The position numbers were made by a program, and so were the translations under genes. The notes below the pieces were generated by a model. That model ran no database searches, was not told the origin of the DNA, and saw nothing but the letters and a program-made list of their open reading frames with translations. A stretch of DNA of 64,000 bases, taken from Acarospora socialis (lineage: Eukaryota; Ascomycota; Lecanoromycetes; Acarosporales; Acarosporaceae). The DNA lies in the NCBI GenBank assembly GCA_025617375.2, contig JAMYGW020000013.1, positions 914,196-978,195 of the forward strand. Reading direction: 5' to 3'. This document shows positions 32,129-46,260 of the stretch, in pieces (position 1 is the first letter of the stretch; each line of letters begins with the position of its first letter).

Positions 32129-32159
32129 CTTGTTGACTTGATGTCATCATTTTTCTGAG

Positions 32160-34968
32160 TTAATATTGACTTTTTTTCTCAAAATATTGAAGTGTTCTCA
32201 CACAGTTCTTGAGATTTTCTCTTGATTCTCAGATATTTTCTGAGATGTCATAATCTTTTCACTTGATGAGATAGTGAGCTTCTTCACTAATCATTCTCTT
32301 TTTTAGAATATTCTTGACTTCATATTCTTTGTTGAGTTTGACAGGTGTTTCTGTGATTTGAAGTGGTATGAATTGATCACAGTGTTGTAGCATGAATGTG
32401 TGAAATACTAAGTGTATTCTCATTTCTTCAAGTAAGTCTAGCTCATAGCTTAATTCTTTGATGTCTCATTTGATTCTGAATAGTTCAATGCTTTTGTTCT
32501 TTAACTTTCTGCTTCTTTTCTTGATCTGTATGTTGTCTGTTTTTAAGTATATTTTTTTTTTTTCTTTAAATGATTTTGTCTCTGTCATTCATCTCATCTG
32601 CTGTTCAATCTGTTCTGTTAGATCTCAGTGCAGTTTCTTTATTTGAGTGATGTTCAAAATTACTCTTTGACTTCATGATCTGTGTTCTTTAGAATCTCAT
32701 TATATCTCTGAGTTGTAGTCATAGTTCACATAGAAAGATGTTTCTCTCATGATTTTGTTTCTTGTGTTGTTGTACACAAACTGTGCTGTTAATAACAGTT
32801 GTATTCAGTTGTTCTGACTTTTGTTGACATAGTGTCTCAAGTATGTTTTTACTGTCTGATTCATTCATTTACTTTGCTTATCTATCTGTAAGTAATATAT
32901 CATTGACATTTTATGTTTTATTCTGAGTTCTGCTGTGAGTGTTTCTCAAAACTTACTCATAAATAGCTTGTCTCTATCAGTGATAAATTCTTTTAATAGT
33001 TCATGATTGCTAATCAATTCTTGCAGTATAGTCTGTGTCAATACTGGTGTTGTTGCAGTTTCTTTGAATGAAATGAACATTGTGTACTTGATTAATCTAT
33101 TCACTATTGTTAATATACTGTTGAATCTCACTTCTCATGCTGAATTCTTTGACAGTAGTAGTTTCATAATAAAGTTCATAATAACTGACTTTCATAATGC
33201 ATCTGATGTGTCTAGTTGTGTTACTTTGTCATATTGTTTATTTTGATTGATCTTATTTCTTCAGCATGAGTTGCACACAGCAATCATTCTGATGATTTAA
33301 TTTTTAAAATTGCTAATATTGTGTCTTCTTTGCACTAGATCTTTGATGCATTTAACTTCTAAGTGTTCTCTAGTTCTTCTGTGATGATATATTTTGATGA
33401 GTTCTTTGTTCATCAAGAAAGCTTGCTCTATCTTGTACATCATTGTTAAGTTCTTCATGAGAACTCTGTTGTTGTCTTTGCTTAGAATTTCAACATGTAT
33501 CATTTGTACATCTTCATGGTCAAGTCATCTGCTCAAGACATTTGCTTTATTATTCTCATTACTCTTCTTGTAATGAATTTGAAATTCATAATTCATCAAC
33601 TGCTCTGTTCAACAAACCTGTCATTGATTGAGTTATTTTGTTGTTGTAAAGTTTCTCAGATTTTTGTGATTCATATAAATCTGAATTGACTTGTTCATCT
33701 CTGCAAGATAAGATCTTTAGTTTTGTAGTGCTTTCACTATTGCAAGAAGTTTCTTGTCATAAACCTCATATCTTTTCTTGAGTTCTGATAGTTTTCTAAA
33801 TTGATATGCTATGAGTTTCTGCTGTTTCTCTTCAATCTGATATAAGTATGTGTTTACTGTGAAATCTAAAGCATCAGTTTTCAGTGTCTTCTCACATACT
33901 GAATTGAGTATTCTCAGATGTGTTATTTCACTAAAACTTTTCTTTAATACATGAAATGCATTCTTCTGCTTCTTATTTCAATGTTATTTTTCACTTTTGT
34001 GTGTTAAATGTGTCAGTGATTTCACAATTCTTGCATAGTTTGATACAAACTTTCAATAATAGTTCATCAATTCTAGAAAGACCTGTACTTTCTTGATTCT
34101 TTTTGATGTTGATCAGTTTCTGACTGCTTTCATTTTCTTTGAATTCTTCTTGATTTGTTCAGATCAAATCACATAGTCTAGAAACTTGACTTTCTTGATT
34201 TCAAATCTGTTTTTTGACTTTTTCACATACAGAACTTTCTCATTGAGTCTTGTCAGTATCTTGTGCACATGCTCACAGTGCTCTTTAAGATCTTCTAAAT
34301 ATATCAGAATGTCATTAAGATATGTGATCACAAAATCATTGAGGTATTCTCTCAACATGTCATTGATCAATCTTTGAAAGATGACTGAAACATTCTTTAG
34401 CTCAAATGACATAACAGTGTACTTATAGTATTCATATCTTGTTTAAAATGTCATCTTTCACTCTTCATCTTCTTTCATTTTAACTTGATAGTAGACATCT
34501 TTAAGATCTAAGCTCATAAACTACTTAGTCTTTTCTAATTGATTCTGCAACTCTTTTATCAGCAGTAAGAGATAACTGTCTCAATGAGTTATCTTGTTAA
34601 GTTGTCTATAATTGACACATAGTTGTTTCTTGTCATTCTTCTTTGATACAAACAGAATTGAGTATTCTGCTGATGATTTTAATGATTTTATGAATTCTTT
34701 CTTAAGATTCTTGTCAAGGTAAGTTCTAATTTTCTTGAGTTGATTCTCACTCATTGAGTATAATGACATTCATTTAGATTGCTTTTCATTCAATAGTGAT
34801 ATTTTGTGATCTCATGACTTATGCTCTGATAAGCTCATTTCTGACTGTTTTGAAATCTCATATGTGTCTTTGATTACACATATTTCTTTTGTGACTCAAT
34901 TGATCTGTAAATTTCTTCTGTGTAATCAGAGCATCTTTAGTACTGTATCATATTCAATTGATTTTATA
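32160..34968 (-). pseudogene. pol remnant of element B
   Basis: Read leftward from 34968: RT (MSLYSMSENQLKKIRTYLDKNLKKEF; later YLNDILIYLEDLKEHC), RNase H (about 33980-33690), an integrase HHCC region (33503-33297), an integrase core (NRLIKYTMFISFKE, 33131-32946) and a chromodomain-like tail (about 32500-32160). The RT motif YLDD has become YLND. Many stops are present. Confidence 0.8.
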
Positions 34969-34973
34969 ATGTT

Positions 34974-35334
34974 TGTAATGTTCTAATCTGAGATTTCTCA
35001 AGTATGTAGAGCTAAGAATTTGTGCTTATTAATATAACAGCTGATCTGAAATGATTCTGAACTTTAACTCTTAGATGATTACTTAAGTTGAACATGATCA
35101 TTTTCATAAGAAAAACAACTTTACTATATAGAATATGCTTGACACCTCTGCATTGAGCACTCTTGATGTCTTGATGTCTTGATGTTGAGAGATTGAGTTC
35201 TCAGCTTACTCACTCATCATTGAGCTGTTGCACTGTCACATAACTGCTGTCTAGCAGTTCTTTCTGTACACACTTCAGACAAACTTTTGATCACAGACTC
35301 ATGAGTTTTTTTTCTTCTGAGTATAATTGTAACA
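34974..35334 (-). repeat. 3' LTR of element C
   Basis: 361 bp, reverse orientation; pairs with 40787-41147. Confidence 0.88.
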
Positions 35335-35400
35335 TCATTCTTTCTCTTCAGATGCTAGTTCTCTAGAGTTTATTTAAGTGAGAGTATATAACAATTTTCA

Positions 35401-35804
35401 TTGTCAGCAATGATGCTTTCTAAAAATTTCAATTGTCTAAGAATTGCAAAGAAAATTCAACTCAGTGATAGTCTCATCACATTCTCTTGTGAATTCTGTA
35501 CTGCTTGTGATCTCAATTGCTTTGTCATGATTGATGAAAGATCAAAATGCAATAAGTGTACTTGTCACAATCATTCATGCATTGCAGTTTCATGAAAGTC
35601 TCTCAACAGAACTTGTCTTTCTCTTCAAAAGAAAATAAGTGATGTGAATGCAGTTCTTGATGCTCTTGCTGTCAAGATGATGTGTTTTCAAAAGACTTTG
35701 AATCAAACAGATTGTCATGCTGCACAGAAGACTGACTGTCTTGCTATTGAACTTGATAGTGATAATGATGAAACTGAGAATGAAGATTCTCAAACAATGT
35801 TGTA
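35401..35804 (+). pseudogene. Cys-rich ORF antisense to element C (copy 2)
   Basis: MSAMMLSKNFNCLRIAKKIQ, then CEFCTACDLNCFVMIDERSKC and CNKCTCHNHSC. This is the least broken of the four copies; the first 64 codons are open. The Cys pattern recalls a Zn(II)2Cys6-like cluster, followed by a Leu-rich stretch and an acidic end. Confidence 0.6.
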
Positions 35805-35999
35805 AATTGTTGACTCAATGTTGTCATTCTTCTGAGCTAATATCAACTTTCTTTCTCAAAATGTTGAAGTGTTCTCACACAGTTCTTAAGATTCTTCTTG
35901 AGCTTTCAGGTATTTTCTGAGATATTGTAATCTTTTTATTTTATGAGATAATGAGCTTTCTCACTAATCATTCTCTTTTCTAAAATGTTCTTGACTTCA

Positions 36000-38850
36000 T
36001 ATTCTTTGTTGAGTTTGATAGACATTTTGATGATTTGAAGTGATATGAACTGATTGCAGTGCTGTAGCATGAATGCATGAAATATCAGATGTATTCTCAT
36101 TTTCTTGAGTAAGTCTAGCTCATAACTTAATTCTTTGATGTTTCATATGATCTTGAATGATTCAATGCTCTTGTTCTCTAGCTTCTTGCTTTTTTTCTTT
36201 GTTCATATGTTATCTGTTCTTAAATATATCTTTTCTTCTTTCTCAAATGATTTTGTCTCTGTTGCTTGTTTCATCTGCTGTTTAATTCATTCTGTTAGAT
36301 CTTGATGCAGTTTTTTTATCTGTGCAATATTCAAAATCACTTTTTGACTTCATGATCTGTGTTCTTTAGAATCTCATCATATCTCTGAGTTGTAGTCATA
36401 GTTCATATAGAAAGATGTCTCTTTCATGATCTTGTTTCTTGTGTTGTTGTACACAAACTGTGCTGTTGACAACAGTTGTACTCAGTCATCTTGACTCTTG
36501 TTGACATAGTGTCTCAAGTACATTTTTATCATTTGATTCATTCACTTGCTTTGCTCATTCATCTGTGAGTGATATGCTGTTGACATCTTGTGCTTTATTT
36601 CAAGCTTCACTGTAAGCATTTTTCAAAATCTGCTTGTAAACAGCTTGTCTCTGTTGATGATAAACTTCTTTGATAGTCTGTGATTGCTAATCAATTCTCT
36701 TAGTATTGTGTATGTCAATATTGGTGCTGTTGTGATTTCTCTGAATGAAATGAACATTGTGTACTTGATTAATCTGTTCACTATGATCAATATACTGTTG
36801 AATTTCATTCTTCATGCTGAATTCTTTGACAGTGATAGCTTTGTGATGAAGTCTATGGTAACTGACTCTCATAATGCATTTGATGTATTCAGTTGTGTTA
36901 CTTTATCATATCATCTTTCTCAGTTGATTTTATTTCTTCAGCATGAATTGCACACAGCAATCATTCTGATGATTCAATTTCTAAAATTGTTAATGTTGTG
37001 TCTTCTTCACACTAGATCTTCAGTGCATTTAACTTTCAGATGTTCTTCAGTTCTGCTGTTGTGACATATTTCAATGAGTTCTTCATCTGTCAAGAGAGCT
37101 TGCTTCATCTTGTATGTTGCTGCTAAGTTCTTCATGAGAATTCTATTATTGTCTTTGCTCAGAATTTTGATGTGTACTATCTGTATGTCTTCATGATTGA
37201 GTTGTCTGCTCAAGACATCTGCTTCATCATTCTCATTATTCTTCTTGTAATGAATCTGAAATTCATAATCTGCTAACTGTTCTGCTCAACAAATCTGTTG
37301 TTAATTGAGTTGTTTTGTTGTTACAAAGTTTCTCAGATTCTTGTGATTCATATAGATCTGAATTGACTTGCTGATCTCTGCAAGATAAGATCTTCAGTTT
37401 TGTAGTGCTTTCACTATTGCAAGAAGTTTCTTGTCATGAATCTCATATCTTTTCTTGAATTCTGATAGTTTTCTAAATTGATACACTATGAGTTTCTGTT
37501 GTTTCTTCTCAATCTGGTATAAGTATGCATTTACTGCAAAATTTGAAGTGTCAGTTTTCAGTGTCTTCTCACATGCTGAGTTGAGTATTCTCAGGTGTGT
37601 CATTTCACTAAGACTTTTCTTTAATACATGAAACACATTCTTCTGTTCTTCATTTCAATGCTATTCTTTGCTTTTGTGTGTCAAACATGTTAGTGATTTT
37701 GCAATTTTTGCATAGTTTGATACAAACTTTCAATAATAGTTCATCAATTCTAGAAAGACCTGTACTTTCTTGATTTGTTTTGATGTCAGTCAGTTTCTGA
37801 CTGCTTTCATCTTCTTTAAATTCTTCTCAATTTGTTCAGATTGAATCACATAGTCTAAAAACTTGACTTTCTTGATCTTAAATCTGCTTTTTGATTTTTT
37901 CACATACAGAGCTCTCTCTTTGAGCTTTGCTAGTATCTTGCACATATGCTCACAGTACTCTTCAAGGTTTTCTGAGTATATCAGAATATTGTCAAGATAT
38001 GTGATCACAAAATCATTGAGATATTCTCTCAACATGTCATTAATCAATCTCTGAAAGATGACTGAGATGTTTTTCAGCTCAAATGACATAACAGTATACT
38101 CATAATGTCTGTATCTCATTCAGAATGTCATTTTTCATTCTTTATCTTTCTTCATTCTTACTTGATAGTAGGTGTTCTTAAGGTCTAAGCTCATAAATCA
38201 CTTAGTCTTGTCTAATCAGTCTTGCAACTCTTCTATCAATGGTAGAAAATAACTATCTTGATGAGTTATTTCATTGAGTTGTCTGTAATTAACACATAGT
38301 CATTTTCTGTCATTCTTCTTCAGTATGAACAGAATTGAATATTCTGCTGATGACTTTGATGATTTTATGAATTCTCTCTTAAGATTCTTGTCAAGATAAG
38401 TTCTAACTTTCTTGAGTTGATTCTTGCTCATTGAGTATAATAGTATTCACTTAGATTGCTTCTCATTCAATAGTGATATCTTGTGATTTTATGGCTTATG
38501 CTCTGATAAGCTCATTTTGAGTTGTTTGAAAATCTTGTATGTGTCTTTGACTGCACATATTTCTTTTGTAACTCAATCAATTCATAAATTCTTTTTGTGC
38601 AATCAGAGCATTTCTAGTATCACATCATATTCAATTGATTTCATAATGTCAAACATTGTCTCTTGTGAGTTTTCAAGAATTGAGACTTTCACACAGATTT
38701 TCTCTTCAATTCTTTCAATGACTTCATTTGTCATTTGTATGTTGAATGAACAGTGCACTCACTGTGTCTTCAATCTCAACATGTTGACTATTCATCAACT
38801 CATAATGTTTTCATTCACTTCAGAATTCACCAATGTGTTGATCTGATGTT
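36000..38850 (-). pseudogene. pol remnant of element C
   Basis: Protease region (about 38850-38640), RT (MSFELKNISVIFQRLINDMLREYL, YLDNILIYSENLEEYCEHM; 38119-37790), RNase H (FHVLKKSLSEMTHLRILNSACEK, 37636-37394), integrase HHCC (37213-37007), integrase core (NRLIKYTMFISFREI, 36808-36623) and tail to about 36000. The active-site YLDD reads YLDN. Confidence 0.8.
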
Positions 38851-39789
38851 CATTGATCATGACTTTGATTCATATTCAATGATCATTACTCTGTCTTTGA
38901 GACACTGCTAGCTTCTTATTCTTTAGTTTTGTTGAGAAAGCTTTTTGTTTTTTGACTTACTCAGTCATTTAACTCATCTTCAAAGTTCTTGAAACCATCT
39001 GAGTTCCCTTCTGACCATAAGGTTCATATACTCTAGACTGTACTGCTCAATGCATCTTTCTGAATGTAGTCAAAGTTCATATTGATCATATTTCATCTGT
39101 AACTGACTCTCAAAGACTCTTACTCTTTGCAGAAATTCAGATGATATATATTCTTCATTGAAAATTCATCTGTTCTCATTCTGCATGATATATTCTTCAG
39201 ATAAGTGTATCTTGATTTTGTGACTCTTTGTTTTTTACACAAGAAATTTAGACAATGTCACATCATTGCTGCTGAAACATTCATCTTTAACAGCTATCAT
39301 CAGCTTTTCTAGCTGATCACATGTTTCTTGTGTCTTTGTATTTCTGTGTTGTGTCTTTTTTCTCTGAGCACTTAGATTCTTTTCAATCTTTGTTTAATAC
39401 TCTTTTGAGAGTTCTGTCTTGACATTGTCTGAACTTTCTTCTGTGAGTGTATTGCTGTCAGAGAATATTCATGATTTATCAATCTGAAATTCATGATCAT
39501 CAGTCTCTTCAATGTCATCTTCAAGAGCATCTCTTTCTTTCTCAGCATTAAGAACTCTTTTCTTGATAAGAATAGCTAATTCTTTCTTGTAAATTGATCA
39601 ACTCATTGTGTTGTATCTATTCTTCATGTCTTTGTATAACTTCTGAGAGTATCATCTGACTTTGTTCTTTGCACTCATATGTGCTCAGCACATATTGTCA
39701 TAACAGACTGTTCAACTCAGAGTGTCATGCACTACACTTGATTTCTTTATCTTCATTTTGATCACTATCACTGCAATATTCTTTCTTTT

Positions 39790-40758
39790 CATCTGAGATC
39801 TGTTGCACTCTTGAACAAGATATTCAGATTTTCTGCAGTTGTAATACATTCACATTTTGTTTTGTGATGTTATCTGAGACTTAGTGAATTGCTCTGTTTG
39901 ACATTCAAACTCTATTTATCTAGTTTTTCATGACTTCTGACAGCACTTCTTGATCATATTGAGGTTCATAGAGTCTGTTTTTCTATGTCTTATTGATGAA
40001 ACATATCACTTCACTCATGATCAGAAGCTTTCTTCTTGATCTTCTATCATAGATGGCATTTAATATTCTTTTTGTTTCATTTGTCATTTTTATTGACAAC
40101 TATCAATGTTAATACTCAGATCAATCATTTTCTGAAGATTGTCTGATCATTTTGCTCTGACTATCTTGTCTTTAATGAACTTTCTCAACTCACAATAGTA
40201 CTGATAGATGAGTGCTTCATTATTTTATCTGATGAGTGTCACTAATTGTTGAAACTCTGTGATGTATACTGTTGCTGATTCACTCTGTCACAAGATGTGA
40301 ACTTGTCTCTCTGCTGCTCTCTCTTCATCAATTACTTCAAAGACTTTTTTGAGTTCTTTCTTGAACTTGCTGAAGTTGTTAAACATAGACTTCACATTGA
40401 TGTTGCATTCATCATAACTCTTTTCTAGAAACTCATGTAGCTTGAGATCAACTCAGTCAAAGACTGCATTCACTAGATAGATTGTTGTGAACAATGTCTT
40501 CTCTTGATTGATTTGAAACTTTGATTGATTGAATTCAATATACAGATTGAGCTTAGTCACAAAGACTTGCAGCTTTTCTCATTCTTCATCAAAGATATTG
40601 AGTATCTAAATCTTTGATGCATTCACAGATAGTTGTATTATCTGAGCTGACATCACTGATTGTGCTGTCATTCTATCTGAAGTAGATGATAAAGATGAGT
40701 TTGCTTGAGCTTGCTTCAAAAATAAGATTGAGACATTCTTCTGTGTGTCAGACATCAT
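39790..40758 (-). pseudogene. gag remnant of element C
   Basis: Starts MMSDTQKNVSILFLKQ at 40758, and a CCHC knuckle remnant lies near 39790-39850. Several stops are present. Confidence 0.7.
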
Positions 40759-40786
40759 ACTTGTTATATTGTAAGAATGTTCAAAG

Positions 40787-41147
40787 TGTAACATTCTAAT
40801 CTGAGATTTTCTGAGTATGTAAAACTAAGAGTTTGTGCTTGTTGATATAATAACTGGTCTGAAACAGTTCTGAACTTTAACTCTTAGATGGTTACTTAAG
40901 TTGAACATGATTGTTTTCATAAGAAAAACAACTCTACTATATAGAACATGCTTGACACTTCTGTGTTGAGTACTCTTGATGTCTTGATGTCTTAATATTG
41001 AGAAGTTGAGTTCTCAGCTTGTTCACTCATCATTAAGCTGTCACATCATCACATAACTACTGTTTAGCAGTTCTTTCTGTGCACACTTCAGACAAACTTC
41101 TGATCACAGACTCACAAGTTTCTTTTTTTCTGAGTATGGTTGTAACA
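40787..41147 (-). repeat. 5' LTR of element C
   Basis: 361 bp, reverse orientation, followed by the ATGTT target copy. Confidence 0.88.
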
Positions 41148-42289
41148 ATGTTGAACATTATCTTCTGTGAACTTTCAAGAATTGAGACTTTCACACAGAT
41201 TTTCTCATCAATTCTTTCAATGACTTCATTCATCATTCATATGTTGAATGAACAGCACACTCACTGTGTCTCTAATTCTAACATATCAATTGTTTTTTGA
41301 TTTATGATATTACTGTCTGCTCTGAAATTCATCAATGTGTTGATTTGATGTCTGTTAATTATGATCTTAATTCATATTCAATGATCATTGTTCTTTCTTT
41401 GAGATGTCACTAGCTTCTTATTCTCTAGTCTTGTCAAGAAAGCTCTTCATTTTTTGACTTCTTCAATCATTCAGCTTGTCTTCAAAGCTCTTAAAATCAT
41501 CTTGGTTCTTTTCTGATCATAAGATTCACATACTTTAGACTGTGTTGCTCAATGTGTCTTTTTGAGTGTAGTTAAAATTTATATTGATCATATTTCATCT
41601 GCAATTGACTCTCAATGACTTTTATTCTTTGCAGAAATTCAGATGATATATACTCTTCACTGAAGATTCATTTATCTTCATTCTGCATGATATATTCTTC
41701 AGGTAGACATATTTCAATTTTGTGACTCTTTGTTTTTTAAACAAGAGATTTAGACAATGTTGCATCATTGCTGCTGAGATATTCATCTTTAACAGCTGTC
41801 ATTAGCTTCTCTAGCTGATCATATGTCTTTTGTGTCTTTGCATTCTTGTGTTGTGTCACTTTTCTCTGAGCACTTAGATTCTTTTTGATCTTTGTTCAGT
41901 ACTTTTTCAAGAATTCTGTCTCAGCATTGTTCAAACTTTCTTCTGTGAGTTCATTGCTGTTGAGAAATATTCATGATTTGTCAATCTGAAATTCATGATT
42001 ATCAGTCTTTTTGATGTCATCTTTGAGAACATCTTCTTCTTTCTCAACATCAAGAACTCTTTTCTTGACATCAAGAACTCTTTTCTTGATAAGAATAGCT
42101 AATTCTTTGTAAGTTGATCAACTCTTCACATCATATCTGTTCTTCATGTTCTTGTACAGTTTCTGAGAATATTATCTGACTTCATCTTTTGTGCTTATGT
42201 GTACTCTGCACATGTCATTGTAACAGACTGTTCAGTTAAGAGTGTTGTGCACTATGTGTGTATTTTTCTTGACTGTCATCACAATATTT

Positions 42290-43263
42290 TTTCTTTTCAT
42301 TCAAGATCTGTTGCATTCTCAGACAAGATGTTCAGATTTTCTGCAGTTGTAACATGTTCACATTTCATTTTGTGATGTTATCTGAGACTTATTGAATCAC
42401 TCTGTCTGATGTTCAGACTCTGCTTGTTTAGTCTTTTATGACTTTTGATGATGCTTCTTGATCATATTGAGATTCATAGAGTTTGTCTTTCTATATCTTA
42501 TTGATGAAACATATCACTTTGCTCAAGATCAGAAGCTTTCTTCTTGATCTTTTATCATAGATAACATTCAATATTTTTTTTGTTTCATCTGTTGTTCTCA
42601 CTGACAACTATCAATATTGATGCTCAGATTAATCATTTCTTGAAGATTGTCTGATTGTTTTGCTCAAGCTATTTTGTCTTTGATGAACTTTCTCAACCTA
42701 CAATAATACTGATAGATGAGTGCTTTATCATTTTATCTGATGAGTGTCACTAACTACTGAAACTCTGTGATGTATACTGCTGCTGATTCACTCTGTCACA
42801 AGATGTAAACTTGTCTTTCTGCTGCTCTTTCTTCATTAATTACTCTGAAGACTTTCTTGAGTTTTTCTTTGAACTTGCTGAAGTCATTGAACATGAACTT
42901 CATGTCAGCATTGTATTTGTCATAACTTTTCTCTAGAAATTTGTGTAGCTTAAGATCAACTTAATTGAAGACTGCATTCACTAGATAGATTGTCACAAAC
43001 AATATTTTCTCTTGATTAATCTGAAACTTCAGTTGATTGAATTCAATATACAGATCAAGCTTAGTCACAAAGACTTGCAGCTTTTCTCATTCTTCATCAA
43101 AGATATTGAGTATCTGAATCTTTGATGCATTCATAAATAGTTGTATTATCTAAGCTGACATCACTAATTGTGTCATCATTCTATCTGAAGTAAATAATAA
43201 AGATGAGTTTGTCTGAACTTGTTTCAAGAACAAGATTGAGACATTCTTCTGTGTGTCAGACAT
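42290..43263 (-). pseudogene. gag remnant of element B
   Basis: Collinear with the gag of element C. The start lies at 43263 (MSDTQKNVS) and a zinc-knuckle remnant near 42300-42355. The frame is broken by stops. Confidence 0.7.
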
Positions 43264-43294
43264 TGTACTTGTTATATTGTAAGAGTGTTCAAAG

Positions 43295-43646
43295 TGTAAC
43301 ATTCTAACCTGAGATTTCTCAGGTATGTAGAGCTAAGAGTTTGTGCTTGTTGATATAACAGCTGATCTAAAATGGTTCTGGTCTTTAACTCTTAGATAGT
43401 TACTTAAGTTGAACATGATTCTTTTCATAAGAAAAATGACTGTGACTATATACTGAGTCTGCTTGTCAGTCTTGCTGTTGAGTCTGTCAAGATGACTCAT
43501 TCATGCAATCTGTTGAGCTTGCTCATCAAGCTCACTGTTAAGCATATCAAGATATTATGTGACTGCTGTCTAACATTTCTCAAATGTACACTCTTTCTGC
43601 ATACACATCAGTTTGCTTTAAGCTTCTTCTGACTTTGATTATAACA
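43295..43646 (-). repeat. 5' LTR of element B
   Basis: 352 bp, reverse orientation, followed by CATGT (43647-43651) and then by the resumed RT of element A. Confidence 0.85.
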
Positions 43647-43651
43647 CATGT

Positions 43652-45720
43652 GTGCAAGATATTAGTAAAGCTCAAGAAAAGAGCTTTGTACATAAAAAAG
43701 TCAAAAAGCAGATTTAAGATCAAGAAAGTCAAGTTTCTAAACTATGTAATTCAATCTGAACAAATCAAGAAGAATTTAAAGAAGACAGAAGCAGTCAGAA
43801 ACTGATTAACATCAAAATGAATCAAGAAAGTACAGATCTTTCTAGAATTAACAAACTATTATTGAAAGTTTGTATCAAGCTATGCAAGAATTGTGAAATC
43901 ACTGATGCATTTGACACACAAGAGCAAAGAATAGCACTGAAATCAAGAACAGAAAAATGCATTTCATGTATTAAAGAAAAGTCTTAGTGAAATGACACAT
44001 CTGAGAATACTCAACTCAGCATGCAAGAAAACACTGAAAACTGATGCTTCAGATTTTGCAGTGAGAACATGTCTATATTAGATCAAGAAAAGACAACAAA
44101 GATCTATAGTATATCAATCTAGAAAACTATTAGAACTCAAAGAAAAATATGAGATTCATAACAAGAAACTTCTTATAATAGTGAAAGCACTACAGAACTG
44201 AAGACTCTATCTTGTCAGAACAAGCAAGTCAATTTAGATCTATACAGATTACAAGAATTTGAGAAACTTTGCAATGACAAAACAACTCAATTAATGACAG
44301 ATTTGTTGAATGAAGCAGTTAGCAGATTATGAATTTCAAATTCATTACAAGAAGAATAATGAGAATAATGAAGCAAATGTCTTAAGTAGATGACTCAATC
44401 ATGAAGATATACAGATGATACATGCTGAAATTCTGAACAAAGATAACAAAGAAATTCTCATGAAGAACTTAGCAGCAATGTACAAGATGAAGCAAGTTCT
44501 CTTGATGAATAAAGAACTCATTAAGATGTGTCACTATAACAGAGTCAATGAACATCTAGAAATCAAGTGCACTGAAGATCTAGTGCAGAGAAAATGCAAT
44601 GTTAGTGATTTCAGAAATCAAGTCACTAAAATGATTGCTGTGTGTAACTCATGTCAAAGAAATAAGATCAACTAAGATAAACAATACAACAAAATAACAC
44701 AACTAGATGCATCAGATGCATCATGAGAGTTAGTTACTATGAACTTCATTATGAAGCTATTATTAGCAAAGAACTCAGCATGAGAAGTGAAGTTCAATAA
44801 TATATTGATCATAGTGAACAGATTGATCAAGTACATGATGTTCATTTCATTTCAGAAAACTGCAACAGCACTAGTATTGATGTACATTATACTGTGAAAA
44901 TTGATTAGCAATCATGAACTATCAAAGAAATTTATTATTGATAGAGACAAGCTGTTTATGAGCAAGTTTTGAAAGACACTCACAGCAGAACTCAGAATAA
45001 AACACAAGATATTAATGACATATCATCTACAGACAGACAGACAAAGCAAATGAATGAATTAAATGATAGAAATGTACTTGAGACACTATATCAACAAAAG
45101 TCAAGACAATTGAGTACAACTGTTGTCAACATCACAGTTCACATACAACAACACAAGAAATGAGATCACAGAAAAAATGTCTTTCTATGTGAATTATGAC
45201 TATAATCTGAAGATATAGCAAGATTTCAAAGAACATGAATCACAAAGTCAAAAAGTAATTTTAGATATCACTCAGATAAAGAAACTGCATCAAGATCTAA
45301 CAAGATGAATTGAACAGCAGATGAGACAAACAACAAAGACAAAATCATTTAAAAAGAAAGAAAAGATATATCTGAGAACAGACAACATATGAATCAAAGA
45401 AAAAAGCAAAAAACTGAAAAACAAGAGCATTGAATCATTCAAGATCATATGAAACATCAAAGAGTTAAGTTATGAGTTAAACTTACTCAAGAAAATGAGA
45501 ATACACTCAGTATTTCATGCATTCATGTTACAGCATTGCAATCAGTTCATATCACTTCAAATCACTGAAACATCTGTTAAACTCAAAAAAGAATACAAAG
45601 TTAAGAACATTTTAAAGAAGAAAATGATTAGTGAGAAAGTTCACTATCTCATAAAATGAAAAGATTACAATATCTCAGAAAATATCTGAAAACTCAAAGA
45701 AAGTCTCAAGAACTGCACAA
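43652..45720 (+). pseudogene. pol remnant of element A, second part
   Basis: Resumes exactly at the RT position lost at 31282 (CKILVKLKKRALYIKKSKSRFKIKKVKFL). RNase H (about 43960-44330), integrase HHCC (44415-44675: HYNRVNEHLEIKC, CNSCQRNK), integrase core (about 44720-45000) and a chromodomain-like tail (about 45480-45720) follow. Confidence 0.8.
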
Positions 45721-45789
45721 GAACACTTCAACATTTTAAAAAAAAAAGTTGACATTAGCTCAGAAGAATGACAATATTGAGTTAACAAG

Positions 45790-46194
45790 TTATAACATTG
45801 TTTGAGAATCTTCATTCTCAGTTTCATCATTATCACTATCAAGTTCAGCAGCAAAACAGTCAGTCTTTTGCACAGCATGACAATTTGTTTGATTCAGAGT
45901 TTTTTAAAAACACATTATCTTGACAGCAAGAGCATCAAGAACTGCATTTGCATCACTTATTTTCTTTTAAAGAGAAAGACAAGTTCTGTTGAGAAACTTT
46001 CACAAAACTGCAATGTACAGATGATTACAGCAAGTATACTTATTGCATTTTGATCTTTTATCAATCATAACAAAGCAATTGAGATCATAAGCAGTACAGA
46101 ATTCACAAGAAAACATAATGAAACTATCACTGAGCTGAATTTTCTTTGCAATTCTTAGACAATTGAAATTTTTAAAAAGCATCATTGCTGACAA
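45790..46194 (-). pseudogene. Cys-rich ORF antisense to element A (copy 3)
   Basis: Begins MSAMMLFKNFNCLRIAKKIQ at 46194 with the CEFCTAYDLNC..CNKYTCCNHLC pattern. Two of the cysteines shared with copy 2 are changed to tyrosine. Confidence 0.55.
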
Positions 46195-46260
46195 TAGAAA
46201 TTGTTATATACTCTTACTTAAATAAATTCTAGAGAACTAGCACCTGAAGAAGAAAAATGA

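Larger units (their letters stand above)
34974..41147 (-). mobile_element. Ty3/gypsy retrotransposon C, innermost nested element
   Basis: 6,174 bp, with 361-bp LTRs at 34974-35334 and 40787-41147. The 5-bp target duplication ATGTT stands on both sides (34969-34973 and 41148-41152), inside the protease/RT linker of element B. Internal order on the - strand from the right: gag (about 40758-39790), protease region, RT, RNase H, integrase and chromodomain-like tail, then an antisense ORF on the + strand at 35401-35800. Structurally complete, but all frames are interrupted. Confidence 0.9.
31288..43646 (-). mobile_element. Ty3/gypsy retrotransposon B, nested in A and itself interrupted by C
   Basis: 352-bp LTRs at 31288-31639 and 43295-43646, both in reverse orientation. 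The 5-bp target duplication CATGT flanks it (31283-31287 and 43647-43651), which proves insertion into element A. Its pol genes lie on the - strand between 32160 and 34968 and its gag at 42290-43263; element C separates them. Without C it is about 6.2 kb. Its LTR differs from that of A and C in the middle part and in length, so it belongs to another subfamily, shared with fragment D. Confidence 0.88.

Noticed and set aside
36684-37064. 126-codon open frame on the + strand in the repeat block
   Set aside because: It is the reverse complement of the integrase region of element C; the readable protein family is on the other strand.
38517-38846. 109-codon open frame on the + strand in the repeat block
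   Set aside because: It is the shadow of the protease/RT linker of element C; similar shadows recur at 41079-41300 and, on the reverse strand, at 30385-30582.
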